Source: Clostridiales bacterium
GTDB taxonomy: Bacteria; Bacillota; Clostridia; Lachnospirales; Lachnospiraceae
Length of the DNA: 64,000 nt
Assembly (NCBI GenBank): GCA_020859995.1
Contig: JAJBVE010000197.1
Location: 1-64,000 of the forward strand
Direction: 5' to 3'
In this document: positions 8,068 to 16,514 of the stretch, piece by piece
Layout of the letters: every line of letters starts with the position of its first letter
Numbering within the stretch: position 1 is the stretch's first letter
The notes under the pieces: generated by a model
What the model was told of the DNA's origin: nothing
Databases searched by the model: none
What the model saw: the letters and a program-made list of their open reading frames with translations, nothing else
Position numbers and translations under genes: made by a program

Positions 8068-10323
8068 TTACTGTGCCAGCAGCATCAGGATTTCGTTGCT
8101 CCGGGAGATGAAGCGTGTCATTTCGTCCGGCTGCAGCGGTTTGTGGGCGATCATCGCCAGATCATACAGCTGCTCGCAGATCATCGGTGCTTTGTCGGAG
8201 TCCTTATTTGAGGCCAGATACTGTACCAGCTTGTTGTTGGCGTTCAGTACAAGTGTCACCTCATCGCCGAACATGGACGGATCCATGCCGTACATACCGT
8301 ACATCTTCATCATTTCCTGCATGCGGCGGTTTTCCTCAGAGAGCGTGATCATGGAAGAAACACTGGCATTTTTCAGCTTCTCCACACGCACGGAAAGCTT
8401 GTCATTGTTAAGAGATTTGCGGAACAGCTCTGTCAGGATATCGGTGATCTCCTTCAGGTCCTCCACGCTGGTTTCTTCCTTGAACGTATCCGTGACATCT
8501 GCGTCGATCCGCTGGAATTTTACCTTCTCATTGATCTGCTCAATATGAGAGATAAACGGAGAATCAATGTTGTGCTTCAGGATGACCGCATTCAGGCCGG
8601 ATTCACGGAACATATTGATGTACTGGCTCTGCTGCACCTCGTCCGTCACATAGTAAATGGTGATTTTCTCCGGCTCTTTTTCTTCTTCCTCCTCATCTGC
8701 ATCGACGGTCTCATCCGCGTCTTCGACAACTTCATCTGCGTCCATATCTTCAACTGTTTCTGCATTCTCAGCACCTTCAACAGTGGTGTCAGCTTCGGAA
8801 ACTGTTTCTGCGCCGGACGCTTCCGCTACAGTTTCCTCTGTTTTCACGACTTCCTCTGCTTCCACTGCCTGATCAGTGCCTTCTGCAACCCCGGTCTCTG
8901 TTTCAGCCACCTCGTCTGCGGCATCTGCTTTCTTTGCGTCCTCCGCAGCCTGGATCAGGTCATTGAGGGTCTGATACTTGCCGTCAATATCCTTATAGAG
9001 GATGTAATCGTTCATCTTTTCACTGAACTTGCTGTCCTTGATGCAGCCATATTTGATGAACGGGCTGATGTCGTCCCAGTATTTCTCGTAGCTTTCCCGG
9101 TCTGTCTTGCACATGCCGGTCAGCTTGTCCGCCACCTTCTTGGAAATATAATCGGAAATCTTCTTTACAAAACCATCATTCTGCAGCGCGCTTCTCGAAA
9201 CGTTCAGCGGCAGATCCGGACAGTCAATCACGCCCTTTAAGAGCATCAGGAATTCCGGAATTACTTCCTTAATATTATCCGCGATAAATACCTGGTTGTT
9301 GTACAGCTTGATGGTACCTTCGATGGAGTCATATTCCGTGTTGATCTTCGGGAAATAAAGGATGCCCTTGAGGTTAAACGGATAGTCCATGTTTAGATGA
9401 ATCCAGAACAACGGCTCCTTATAATCATTGAAGACCCTGCGGTAAAACTCCTTGTATTCCTCGGCAGTACAGTCGTTCGGATGCTTTGTCCACAGCGGCA
9501 TCGTGTCGCTTAAGGAAACCGGGCGTTTATTGATCTTTACGCGGTCGCGAGCCGGGGAAACCTCGACTGTCTCCTTTTCACCATTCTCATTTTCACGCTC
9601 CTCGGTCTTCGCGTCCTCATGGATGCGCTCTACGACTACATCATCCTCACGAAGCTCACCTTCGTCGATGGTCTCATATTCCTGCTCAGCATTTGCCTTG
9701 GAAAGGAAAATCTGCACCGGCATAAAGGAGCAGTACTTTTCAATGACCTCACGCATGCGGTATTCATTGGCAAACTCCAGACAATCCTCGCTCAAAAACA
9801 GGGTGATCTCTGTGCCGACCTCTGTGCGGGTGCCTTCCTCCATTGAATAGTCCGTGCCGCCGTCGCACTCCCAGTGCACCGGCGCTGCCCCTTCCTTATA
9901 AGAAAGTGTGTCAATATGCACCTCGTCCGCTACCATGAAAACAGAATAGAAGCCCAGACCGAAATGTCCGATGATGTCGTCCTTCGTCATCTTGTCTTTG
10001 TATTTCTCAAAGAAATCGGTCGCGCCGGAGAAAGCGATCTGTGTAATATACTCCTCGACCTCATCCGCTGTCATGCCCAGACCGGTATCAATGAATTTCA
10101 GCGTCTTTTCCTCCGGGTTTACAATGACCTCGATGTGCTTTTTGTAGTCCTCCGGGAAGGTATACTCGCCCATGACCTCCAGCTTTTCCAGCTTTGTGAT
10201 GGCGTCGCAGCCGTTCGAAATCACTTCGCGGGCAAAAATGTCATGGTCGGAATACAGCCATTTTTTGATAATGGGAAAAATGTTCTCACTGTTGATAGAA
10301 AGGTTACCAGTTTTCTTGCTCAT
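8068..10323 (-). CDS. htpG: Molecular chaperone HtpG (Hsp90)
   Basis: 751 aa, longer than the usual 620-650. The N-terminal GHKL ATPase begins MSKKTGNLSINSENIFPIIK and includes the ATP-lid/Mg motifs EVISNGCDA and FIDTGLGM and the glycine-rich GHFGLGFYS. The middle domain includes LNVSRSALQND. A strongly acidic insertion (Ala/Glu/Asp/Val, about residues 455-555) separates YQTLNDLIQAAED from EKITIYYVTDE; the typical protein has only a few residues there. ATG 10323 with AAGGAGCG is the right start, because upstream extension would read through the leader. Expression is probably under HrcA control via the CIRCE element about 285 bases upstream. Confidence 0.95.
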   Translation of the reverse strand: MSKKTGNLSINSENIFPIIKKWLYSDHDIFAREVISNGCDAITKLEKLEVMGEYTFPEDYKKHIEVIVNPEEKTLKFIDTGLGMTADEVEEYITQIAFSGATDFFEKYKDKMTKDDIIGHFGLGFYSVFMVADEVHIDTLSYKEGAAPVHWECDGGTDYSMEEGTRTEVGTEITLFLSEDCLEFANEYRMREVIEKYCSFMPVQIFLSKANAEQEYETIDEGELREDDVVVERIHEDAKTEERENENGEKETVEVSPARDRVKINKRPVSLSDTMPLWTKHPNDCTAEEYKEFYRRVFNDYKEPLFWIHLNMDYPFNLKGILYFPKINTEYDSIEGTIKLYNNQVFIADNIKEVIPEFLMLLKGVIDCPDLPLNVSRSALQNDGFVKKISDYISKKVADKLTGMCKTDRESYEKYWDDISPFIKYGCIKDSKFSEKMNDYILYKDIDGKYQTLNDLIQAAEDAKKADAADEVAETETGVAEGTDQAVEAEEVVKTEETVAEASGAETVSEADTTVEGAENAETVEDMDADEVVEDADETVDADEEEEEKEPEKITIYYVTDEVQQSQYINMFRESGLNAVILKHNIDSPFISHIEQINEKVKFQRIDADVTDTFKEETSVEDLKEITDILTELFRKSLNNDKLSVRVEKLKNASVSSMITLSEENRRMQEMMKMYGMYGMDPSMFGDEVTLVLNANNKLVQYLASNKDSDKAPMICEQLYDLAMIAHKPLQPDEMTRFISRSNEILMLLAQ
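8655..8960 (-). other. Acidic low-complexity insertion in HtpG
   Basis: Encodes about 100 residues composed almost only of A, E, D, V, T (runs such as DADEVVEDADETVDADEEEE). It lies between conserved blocks of the middle domain, not at the N-middle junction where eukaryotic Hsp90 has its charged linker. Codon pattern (GAA/GCA/GTT in short repeating units) suggests growth by slippage. Confidence 0.75.
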
Positions 10324-10606
10324 GATACATCGCTCCTTACTTAAAATAAAAGTATAAAATGTGTTTATCCCCGTAAAACAGCAGGCCAGGCGACCGGATC
10401 CATAAAGGCATTGAGTGCCGGCGCCGAACCGAAGCGCAGCTCTGCCGGTTTTGCCGGACACCGTATGATATAGCCTGCTCAGATACCTGGCGGCTGCCTG
10501 TACGGGATATATGGTCTGTAGTGATCGTGTGGAAAATGGAAAATCATTGCTCCTCCACAAAACTGAACACATGATAATACCATCAGAGCGAAATGTCAAG
10601 AAAAAA
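10324..10606 (-). promoter_or_regulatory. htpG promoter and long 5' leader
   Basis: On the minus strand TTGACA (complement of 10594-10599), a 17-base spacer and TATCAT (complement of 10571-10576) form a near-consensus sigma-A promoter. Transcription from about 10564 would give a leader of about 240 bases rich in short GC hairpins (for example GCCGG/CCGGC around 10418-10455). No known riboswitch recognised. Confidence 0.75.
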
Positions 10607-10633
10607 TTAGCACTCAATTTTAGTGAGTGCTAA
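10607..10633 (-). promoter_or_regulatory. CIRCE operator (HrcA binding site)
   Basis: TTAGCACTC (10607-10615), nine bases, GAGTGCTAA (10625-10633): a perfect match to the CIRCE consensus TTAGCACTC-N9-GAGTGCTAA. It abuts the -35 box of the htpG promoter, so HrcA bound here should block RNA polymerase and release it on heat shock. Confidence 0.95.
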
Positions 10634-10731
10634 CAACTCATATAACGCAGACAGTTACTGCCGGAAATGATTTTCGCTGCGCAGCTTTCTGCTCCCTGTC
10701 AGAACCTGCAGCGCTGGCATTAGCACGGCAT

Positions 10732-11235
10732 TTATTCTGCCAGAAAAGGAATCTGCTCATGCCGGAAAAATTTTTCCAGCATATCATCCCAAGCATGCTC
10801 CAGCGTCTTATCCAGCGTAAACACCTTCATGGAAATTCCGCTGACGCAATAGAGAGCCTTTCCGTCAAAATGGATATTCAGAAACAGTCCGTCCACCTGG
10901 TCTGCCTGGATGGTCAGGCCGCTCTGTGCGATCAGCTTTTCGATATTATAGGGAGCGAGCCGGAAAACAATGCGAAATTTTAACGGTGTGTTTTTCCCCC
11001 TGGTCAGCTCGAAAAAGAAAGGGCGCACACGCCGCCACAGCGTATAGCCGCATTTTTCAGCCTGCAGCTGCTCCTGCTCGGCGGTACTCAGATAGTCCGG
11101 ATGAAAGGCACCGTCTATCTGAAAGGAGGCGTAAGTAGTGATGGATGCTTCTGAGAGCAGGAAGGTGTCAAAAGCACTGCCTGTCAGAAGCTTTTTCATA
11201 AAACCCAGATTGTCCTGTATATGGAAAGAACGCAT
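10732..11235 (-). CDS. DUF5721 family protein
   Basis: 167 aa, soluble. It opens MRSFHIQDNLGFMKKLLTGS and contains TYASFQIDG and WRRVRPFFFELTRGKNTPL, typical of the DUF5721 family of Lachnospiraceae, which has no known function. ATG 11235 is preceded by AGGGAGATT. A longer reading from 11301 has no ribosome site. A good promoter lies upstream on the minus strand. Confidence 0.75.
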   Translation of the reverse strand: MRSFHIQDNLGFMKKLLTGSAFDTFLLSEASITTYASFQIDGAFHPDYLSTAEQEQLQAEKCGYTLWRRVRPFFFELTRGKNTPLKFRIVFRLAPYNIEKLIAQSGLTIQADQVDGLFLNIHFDGKALYCVSGISMKVFTLDKTLEHAWDDMLEKFFRHEQIPFLAE

Positions 11236-11299
11236 GAGAATCTCCCTTATTTTATGCCATTTTGAGGCTGAAATTATTTGACTGGTTTGCGCGGCTTTC

Positions 11300-11329
11300 A
11301 TTATACATGAAGAAGCGTTTCGGGTGCAA
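11300..11329 (-). promoter_or_regulatory. Sigma-A promoter for DUF5721 gene
   Basis: Minus strand TTGCAC (complement of 11324-11329), an 18-base spacer and TATAAT (complement of 11300-11305), about 65 bases before the ATG. Confidence 0.65.
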
Positions 11330-11397
11330 TAGAAAGTTACTCTGAAGGCACCCGTTATTCGTATTTTATAAAAATTGTGTGAATCATAAAAACCCTC

Positions 11398-11426
11398 TTT
11401 TCAAGGACTGCAGAGTGTGCTATGAT
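11398..11426 (+). promoter_or_regulatory. Sigma-A promoter for degV gene
   Basis: TTTTCA (11398-11403), 17-base spacer, TATGAT (11421-11426), giving a leader of about 75 bases before ATG 11507. Confidence 0.5.
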
Positions 11427-11506
11427 AACGTAGACTTAAAAACCACGTTGTGAGAGAATGAAAAACGTGTAAGTAAAGGAATTACCCGAGATACTGGAGG
11501 TTGCTT

Positions 11507-12346
11507 ATGGAATATGTGATTGTAATGGACAGCTGCGGCGAGCGCACGGAGGATATGAAAGCGGATGAACGTATCATTTCTGCACCGCTTACCATGCAGG
11601 TGGATGACTATGCCTTCGTAGATGATGACAGCTTTGACCAGGCGGATTTTCTTCAGAAGATTGCCGCAAGTCCGAACTGTCCGAAGTCTGCGTGCCCTTC
11701 GCCTGATTTTTATAAAAAAGCATTTGAAAAAGCGGAAAAGAGAGCCTATGCGGTGACGCTCTCCGCAGAGCTGAGCGGCTCGTGCAACAGCGCGGTGCTG
11801 GCCAGGGATCTGCTGGAGGAGGAGGGTTCGACGCTCCAGATTCATGTATTTAATTCTCGCTCCGCATCGGTCGGAGAGACTCTGATTACGGCAAAAATTC
11901 AGGAGTGTGAATCTGCCGGTATGCCATTTGAAGAGATTGTGGAGACGGTCGAAGCCTATATCGCCGGACAGAATACGTATTTTGTGCTGGAGGATCTGGA
12001 GACCCTGCGTAAGAACGGCCGGCTGAGCAACATCAAGGCTTTCTTTGCGACCGCTCTGAAAATCAAGCCGGTTTGCGGTGCGACGCCGGAAGGCACGATT
12101 GTTCAGCTCGACCAGGCGCGCGGGATCAACAAGGCTCTGGTGAAGATGGTCGATTACATTGTTGAGCAGGTGGAAAATCCGGCGGAGAAGATTCTGGCGC
12201 TGTCCCATTGTAACTGCCCGGAGCGCGGACGCATGGTTCTGGACGCGATCACGAAGCGAATCCCGGTGAAGGGCGTGATTTTCCTCGATACAGCCGGTAT
12301 TTCCACAATGTATGCCAATGACGGCGGCATAATTGTGGTTATTTAA
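11507..12346 (+). CDS. DegV family fatty-acid-binding protein
   Basis: 279 aa with the two-domain DegV/EDD fold. MEYVIVMDSCGE is the first strand. KSACPSPDFYKKAFEKAE matches the TSQPSP-type loop, AVTLSAELSGSCNSAVLARD the SGTY-like lipid pocket, and YFVLEDLETLRKNGRLS the conserved L-L-K-GGRI region. Family members bind one fatty acid, and some (FakB) deliver it to the FakA kinase for phospholipid synthesis. No fakA in the window. ATG 11507 with ACTGGAGG upstream is the start. Confidence 0.88.
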   Translation: MEYVIVMDSCGERTEDMKADERIISAPLTMQVDDYAFVDDDSFDQADFLQKIAASPNCPKSACPSPDFYKKAFEKAEKRAYAVTLSAELSGSCNSAVLARDLLEEEGSTLQIHVFNSRSASVGETLITAKIQECESAGMPFEEIVETVEAYIAGQNTYFVLEDLETLRKNGRLSNIKAFFATALKIKPVCGATPEGTIVQLDQARGINKALVKMVDYIVEQVENPAEKILALSHCNCPERGRMVLDAITKRIPVKGVIFLDTAGISTMYANDGGIIVVI

Positions 12347-12356
12347 CAAAAATCAG

Positions 12357-12384
12357 TTGAATTTTTTCCGAAATCGTGTATACT
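12357..12384 (+). promoter_or_regulatory. Sigma-A promoter for 85-aa membrane protein
   Basis: TTGAAT (12357-12362), 16-base spacer, TATACT (12379-12384), just after the degV stop codon. Confidence 0.6.
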
Positions 12385-12469
12385 GATAAAAGATGTGCGT
12401 TGTCCGGAAAAGGACAGGGCGGCGAGCAAGGCTAGTACCATTATTAAGAAAGATTCAGGAGGCATATAC

Positions 12470-12727
12470 ATGAGCCAGGAAAAAGTTGACCGTTATAAAG
12501 AAGAAAAAAAGAATCGTGCAAAGATTATCAAAAAGGAAAAGCGCCAGTGGATGCTGACGAAGATCGGCATGGGAGTGGTAGCCGTTCTGGTCGTCGCCTG
12601 GGTGGGCTTTTCCGTATACAATTATACCGGGACTTCGGATGACACTACCACGGTAGACCTTCCGACCTATACGGTAGACACGGCCGCACTGGATGATTAT
12701 CTGAATACACTGGAAGCGGCAGAATAA
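12470..12727 (+). CDS. Small single-pass membrane protein
   Basis: 85 aa. A very basic N-terminal cytoplasmic segment (KEEKKNRAKIIKKEKRQWM) is followed by one membrane helix (about residues 31-50), then a short Thr/Asp-rich outside tail ending DDYLNTLEAAE. AGGAGG at 12457-12462 precedes ATG 12470. Topology is inferred from the positive-inside rule. Function unknown; conserved-looking but not a family I can name. Confidence 0.65.
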   Translation: MSQEKVDRYKEEKKNRAKIIKKEKRQWMLTKIGMGVVAVLVVAWVGFSVYNYTGTSDDTTTVDLPTYTVDTAALDDYLNTLEAAE

Positions 12728-12756
12728 CAGACATTTCAATGATGAGATAAAAGAGA

Positions 12757-12802
12757 AAAGGCACGCCGATGGCAGACAGAACTGCTGTCGGCGTGCCTTT
12801 TT
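12757..12802 (+). terminator. Rho-independent terminator
   Basis: AAAAGGCACGCCGA / TCGGCGTGCCTTTTT stem, about 30 bases after the 85-aa gene. Confidence 0.85.
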
Positions 12803-12933
12803 GTATGCAGGGCTGCGTATAGAAAGCAGCCGCTTATGCTGTATGCACCGCAGCCATAAGGACCTGCGCTTCGGTTTGCCCTTAACGGCCGCTGGCGCGC
12901 ATCCCCCTTATGGCGCATCGTGCACCGGCCGCA

Positions 12934-13149
12934 TTAGCAGCCGCAGCCGCCTCCGCACAGAGAATTGCCTCCGCAGCAGCAGAGCAGGATGATGGCCCAC
13001 AGGCAGGAGTTGTCGCCGCCGCAGAAATTACCGCCGCATCCATTGCCGTTAAAGAGAATCAGAAGGATCAGGATCCACAGAATGGAACCTCCGTTTCCGC
13101 TTTCACATCCGCAACCGCATCCGCAGTTAGTAGCTGCCAGATCACTCAT
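12934..13149 (-). CDS. Cys/Gly-rich small membrane protein (chorion-type high-cysteine annotation)
   Basis: 71 aa with about 14 cysteines in Cys-Gly patterns: TNCGCGCGCESGNGG, GNGCGGNFCGGDNSC and a C-terminal CCCGGNSLCGGGCGC. Two hydrophobic stretches (ILWILILLILF and LWAIILL) suggest membrane insertion. Clostridial relatives are often annotated as chorion class high-cysteine protein, a name based on composition only. GGAGGAG lies before ATG 13149. The role could be metal or redox binding, or a surface/spore structural peptide; none is shown. Confidence 0.7.
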   Translation of the reverse strand: MSDLAATNCGCGCGCESGNGGSILWILILLILFNGNGCGGNFCGGDNSCLWAIILLCCCGGNSLCGGGCGC

Positions 13150-13342
13150 TTTATTCTCCTCCGAAATCAATTTACATTGTATTGTATGATTGTGCGGAGA
13201 AAGTGTGCATATGCCTGTAAATAAATTTTTTTGCAATTCTACTGTTTTCGAAAACAAATCTGTTTGCAAGGCAAGCACTGCGAAAAAGAGGCATGTATCC
13301 GCCTTCCTGTTTATATCCGGAATGGTTCGGGCAGCTAAACGG

Positions 13343-15289
13343 TCAGATAATCAAGGATTCAAAAATTCCATAGACATTCAGAATTCCGTATCCCCACGAC
13401 TGATTTGGATAAGATAAGGAAGGACTTTGGCGGAGACCGCTTCGAAACAGATCTTTTAGTTCCGCGGAAGAGAATACGCGGGGCGGATTTTGCTTCAGGC
13501 CGGCTTCAAAAAGGAGGGCCGCGGCACCGGCGGTGAGCGCAGCGGCGGCGCAGGAGCCTGTGAGAGAGGAGTAGCCTCCGCCCGGGACCGGGGCAGTCAC
13601 GCGCACGCCGGGAGAGACGAAATCTGGCTTGATCAGACCATTTCGCGTATAGCCGCGGCCGGAATGAAGATATAGGCTCTCATCGTACGCGTTCCAGGCG
13701 CCGGCACTGATGACAGAGGAGGCGCAGGAAGGAATGACGAGTGTGGTATCTGCACTCGAGGCGTGGAAACGCACCCGTGGGCTGACCAGTCCTTCCGCAG
13801 GCAGCCACAGATGAAAAACGCCGCTTTCGATTTCCAGAGTGCTGATCTGAATCTGCCATGTGCCCGGAGTCGGATCAGCAATACGGATCAGGGTGACCAG
13901 GGAAGCGTCCGGCGAGTGAACCGCAGCCCAGGTAAGGACTATCCGGCTGTTTTCCAGCAGAAAGGAAAATTCTCTGGAGGTGCCGATGGCTGGGGAAACA
14001 GGGCGGATGGATTCTCCGAGGGGCGAAGTGAATCCAAGTGAAAGCAGGTCCGGTGCATCCGCCCAGAGCTCGATGGAAAATCCGGACGTTTCTTCGTCGA
14101 CGAGGAGTTCTATGTCTGCAGATGCTTTTTCGCGGGACAGTCTGTTCTGATAATGATGGTCAGATCCGACCTCATTTCCCGTGCCGGTGACAACACAGAC
14201 TCCTGGCTGATAAAGAGCGGCTTCCAGCATGTTTTCCAGCGGCGTATGGCCGTCATGTCCTCCCTGGCTGGTCCCCAGCGGCAGACAAATAACCAGCGGC
14301 ATGGCTAGCTGTGCGGCGCAGTCGAGCAGGTAGCGGATCCCAAGCATCAGATCATCCTCCTGATAAGCAATGGAGCCTTCCGGTATCTGAAAATAATCGC
14401 GCAGATATTGCTTGGCCGGCTTTAGCCGTACAAGCGCGATGCTGCAGTCGGGCGCGACGCCGGTGAAGCCTTCGCTTGCCTCCACGCTTCCGCAGGCAAT
14501 TCCGGCGACCGCTGTGCCGTGTCCGCTGGGGTCCGTCCGGGGAACCGGGGCGGCACTACGCCGGGAGTCTGACTCCTGCTGGCCGCTGCCCGTATAGAAT
14601 TCGGCTATGTGCTGGCCGTTGCCCGCCTGGGAGCCAGGCTCGCGCTGCCAGGAATCTGTCTGTGCGCCTCGCTGAACGGACTCGGGATGGGAAGGCTCTC
14701 CGTATATGGCTGGATTGCCGGAAAACAGTGCTTCGTTGATTTGTGAGTCTGTGTATTCTGTGCCATAGGAGATGCCCTCAGGAGGTGTGCCCTGTTCATC
14801 GCTCTGATCCCAGAGCTGTAGGATCCGGGTCGTGCCATCTGCCTTCCGGAAGGCCGGGTGTGTGTAGTCAATGCCGGAATCGAGAATGCCGACCAGTACC
14901 CCGGCACCGGACAGATCCAGAGACGGGCGGATGCGGACAGGCAGAATGCCGGCTGCCTCCAGACTCACCACATTCATTTTCGTATAAAGCTTGGGGACGG
15001 CGGGGTAGCCGATTTCTTCTACCGTTGAGAGATGGTCTGCGAGCGGGACATAGAGAATGGAATATTGTTGGTTTACTTCCTGCACGGGATAATCCTGCCC
15101 GGCTGTTGTGCCGGCCGCCGGGTTCAAGACCCGGAAGAAGCCATTGCCGGAATCTGACGAGAGGGCATGAACCAGCGCGGTGTTTTTCAGATCAGAAAAT
15201 GCTTCCGGACGATCCGGCAGGGACGCTGTGCGGATAATGATATTTGAGTAGTTCTCACTGAGAGCAGGTGAAACAGAAAAAGAATCCAC
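13343..15289 (-). CDS. S8 family serine peptidase (Csp-like subtilase)
   Basis: 648 aa. The catalytic triad is visible: Asp in GVLVGILDSGIDYTHPAF (about residue 137), His in DPSGHGTAVAGIA (about 263), Ser in SSLTGSCAAAALTAGAAALL (about 600). VVTGTGNEVG holds the oxyanion Asn. The jellyroll-like segment between Asn and Ser, the cytosolic-type N-terminus and lack of a signal peptide resemble clostridial CspA/B/C germination proteases. A Gln/Ser/Gly/Glu-rich insertion (about 190-258) separates the Asp and His motifs. Start is GTG 15289 with CTGGAG upstream. Role in spore germination is inference; no other germination gene is nearby. Confidence 0.85.
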   Translation of the reverse strand: MDSFSVSPALSENYSNIIIRTASLPDRPEAFSDLKNTALVHALSSDSGNGFFRVLNPAAGTTAGQDYPVQEVNQQYSILYVPLADHLSTVEEIGYPAVPKLYTKMNVVSLEAAGILPVRIRPSLDLSGAGVLVGILDSGIDYTHPAFRKADGTTRILQLWDQSDEQGTPPEGISYGTEYTDSQINEALFSGNPAIYGEPSHPESVQRGAQTDSWQREPGSQAGNGQHIAEFYTGSGQQESDSRRSAAPVPRTDPSGHGTAVAGIACGSVEASEGFTGVAPDCSIALVRLKPAKQYLRDYFQIPEGSIAYQEDDLMLGIRYLLDCAAQLAMPLVICLPLGTSQGGHDGHTPLENMLEAALYQPGVCVVTGTGNEVGSDHHYQNRLSREKASADIELLVDEETSGFSIELWADAPDLLSLGFTSPLGESIRPVSPAIGTSREFSFLLENSRIVLTWAAVHSPDASLVTLIRIADPTPGTWQIQISTLEIESGVFHLWLPAEGLVSPRVRFHASSADTTLVIPSCASSVISAGAWNAYDESLYLHSGRGYTRNGLIKPDFVSPGVRVTAPVPGGGYSSLTGSCAAAALTAGAAALLFEAGLKQNPPRVFSSAELKDLFRSGLRQSPSLSYPNQSWGYGILNVYGIFESLII

Positions 15290-15439
15290 AGAAAATCACA
15301 CTCCAGCCCTTCCGGAACGCGGGAGAGCCATGCTGCCGGAAGGCGTTTTTGAAATTCTATGAATTCCTTTTTGAAAACAGACCTTTCTTCTGATTGGAAC
15401 AAGCACTTCATACAGGACGGATGAGGCGAACAAAAGAGC

Positions 15440-15554
15440 TGCATGAGGAATTGTTTTGTCTCGAGAACCGGAAAAAATAATTCGCATACGAATCTGCCTC
15501 ACTTCCGGAATCTGCAAAAATGATCCGCATGCAAATTTGCTTCGCGGCGGAATT
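15440..15554. repeat. Degenerate ~48-bp tandem duplication
   Basis: The block around 15470-15512 (AATAATTCGCATACGAATCTG...) recurs in altered form at about 15517-15557 (AAATGATCCGCATGCAAATTTG...). The stretch lies between the convergent tails of the DtxR-type gene and the leader of the subtilase. No gene seen. Confidence 0.4.
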
Positions 15555-15926
15555 TCAGGAGTTGAGATGAATATGCTCCCGGATCGCGTTAAAGCTCTCG
15601 CGGCTGATTACATGCTCTATCTTGCAGGCATCCTCCGTGGCTGTCTTTTCGTTCACCCCAAGCGAGACCAGCCAGGCGGAAATCCATTTATGACGTTCAT
15701 AGATTTCCTCGGCGATCGCCCGCCCGGATTCGGTCAGTGTGATAAAGCCTGCGTCTGATACGACAATATGGCTTTTGGCGCGAAGGTTTTTCATTGCGAT
15801 GCTGACGCTTGATTTTTTAAATCCGAGTTCAGTCGCGATATCGACGGAACGTACCACCGGGAGACGCTCACTTAAAATAAGGATCGTTTCCAGATAATTT
15901 TCAGCAGATTCATTGGTTGCACTCAT
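15555..15926 (-). CDS. DtxR/MntR family metal-dependent transcriptional regulator
   Basis: 123 aa. Residues 5-60 form a winged helix (SAENYLETILILSERLPVVRSVDIATELGFKKSSVSIAMKNL) and residues 70-120 the metal-binding/dimerisation helices (ERHKWISAWLVSLGVNEKTATEDACKIEHVIS). The HK and EHVIS pieces match DtxR metal ligands (H, E, H). The SH3-like third domain is absent, as in MntR and short IdeR. It diverges from the feo operon, whose promoter carries a DtxR-box-like sequence, so it probably senses Fe(II) or Mn(II) and represses feo. Confidence 0.88.
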   Translation of the reverse strand: MSATNESAENYLETILILSERLPVVRSVDIATELGFKKSSVSIAMKNLRAKSHIVVSDAGFITLTESGRAIAEEIYERHKWISAWLVSLGVNEKTATEDACKIEHVISRESFNAIREHIHLNS

Positions 15927-16098
15927 TTTATTACCTCACAATGCTATAGTGTTGATCTTAACGGGTCACATCAATCTTTTATCATTCCTATTAATATATC
16001 ATCAAATCCAAAACACGTAAAGAAAAACATTTGGGATTTTTCGGGGATTTTGTACAAAAAAAACAGACAGATTCTGCCGATTCTTTCCAAAAAACCGC

Positions 16099-16127
16099 TT
16101 GACGGGGATAAAATGTTAGAGTATACT
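16099..16127 (+). promoter_or_regulatory. feo operon promoter
   Basis: TTGACG (16099-16104), a 17-base spacer and TATACT (16122-16127), close to the sigma-A consensus. The -10 lies within the candidate operator. Confidence 0.75.
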
Positions 16128-16134
16128 AACCTCG
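16116..16134 (+). promoter_or_regulatory. Candidate DtxR-type operator over the feo -10 box
   Basis: TTAGAGTATACTAACCTCG matches 13 of 19 positions of the DtxR/IdeR consensus TTAGGTTAGCCTAACCTAA, including the TTAG and CTAACCT ends. It has the palindromic core TTAG-AGTATA-CTAA. It covers the -10 hexamer, the classic repressing position. Confidence 0.6.
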
Positions 16135-16289
16135 AACCGGAGTGACGAACCGAAATACGTCGTATCATTTGCACGTTTACACAGTGACGCGGAGCATCCG
16201 GATAGAAGGCTGTACGGATTTTTGGGACGGCAAAAGGCAGATAAAATCAGCCGGCAAAAGCGCCAGACTGTGAGAAAGGGGACGATGTG

Positions 16290-16499
16290 ATGCCGCTTAG
16301 CATGGCAAAGACAGGAGAGGAAAATATCATCAGGAAGATCGGCGGAAAAGAAGAGACCAGGCTGTTTCTTGAGCGTCTTGGATTTGTTGTGGGTGGAGTT
16401 GTTTCGATCATTTCTGAGGTGAACGGGAGCCTGATTGTAAATGTCCGGGATTCCCGCGTCGCGATTGGCAGAGAGATGGCCAATCATATTCTGGTCTGA
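16290..16499 (+). CDS. feoA: FeoA family protein (first copy)
   Basis: 69 aa SH3-like FeoA domain. ETRLFLERLGFVVGGVVSIIS and GSLIVNVRDSRVAIGREMANHI match the FeoA pattern (RL-x-xLGF-x-x-G...; AI-x-x-x-x-A-x-x-I). FeoA proteins bind FeoB in the cytosol and support ferrous iron uptake. ATG 16290 follows an AAAGGGG site; a GTG one codon upstream is an equal alternative. Followed 15 bases later by a second feoA. Confidence 0.85.
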   Translation: MPLSMAKTGEENIIRKIGGKEETRLFLERLGFVVGGVVSIISEVNGSLIVNVRDSRVAIGREMANHILV

Positions 16500-16514
16500 A
16501 GAATGGAGGATATT

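Larger units (their letters stand above)
15927..16289. promoter_or_regulatory. Divergent regulatory region dtxR-type gene / feo operon
   Basis: No gene in these 363 bases. They contain the feo promoter (16099-16127) with an overlapping operator, and the upstream region of the regulator gene. The transcript leader from about 16135 to 16289 is AT/GC mixed with no recognised riboswitch. Confidence 0.65.

Noticed and set aside
11420..12349. Open 309-codon minus-strand frame opposite degV
   Set aside because: Mirror of the degV frame caused by codon bias; no ribosome site, and His/Arg/Leu-rich nonsense composition.
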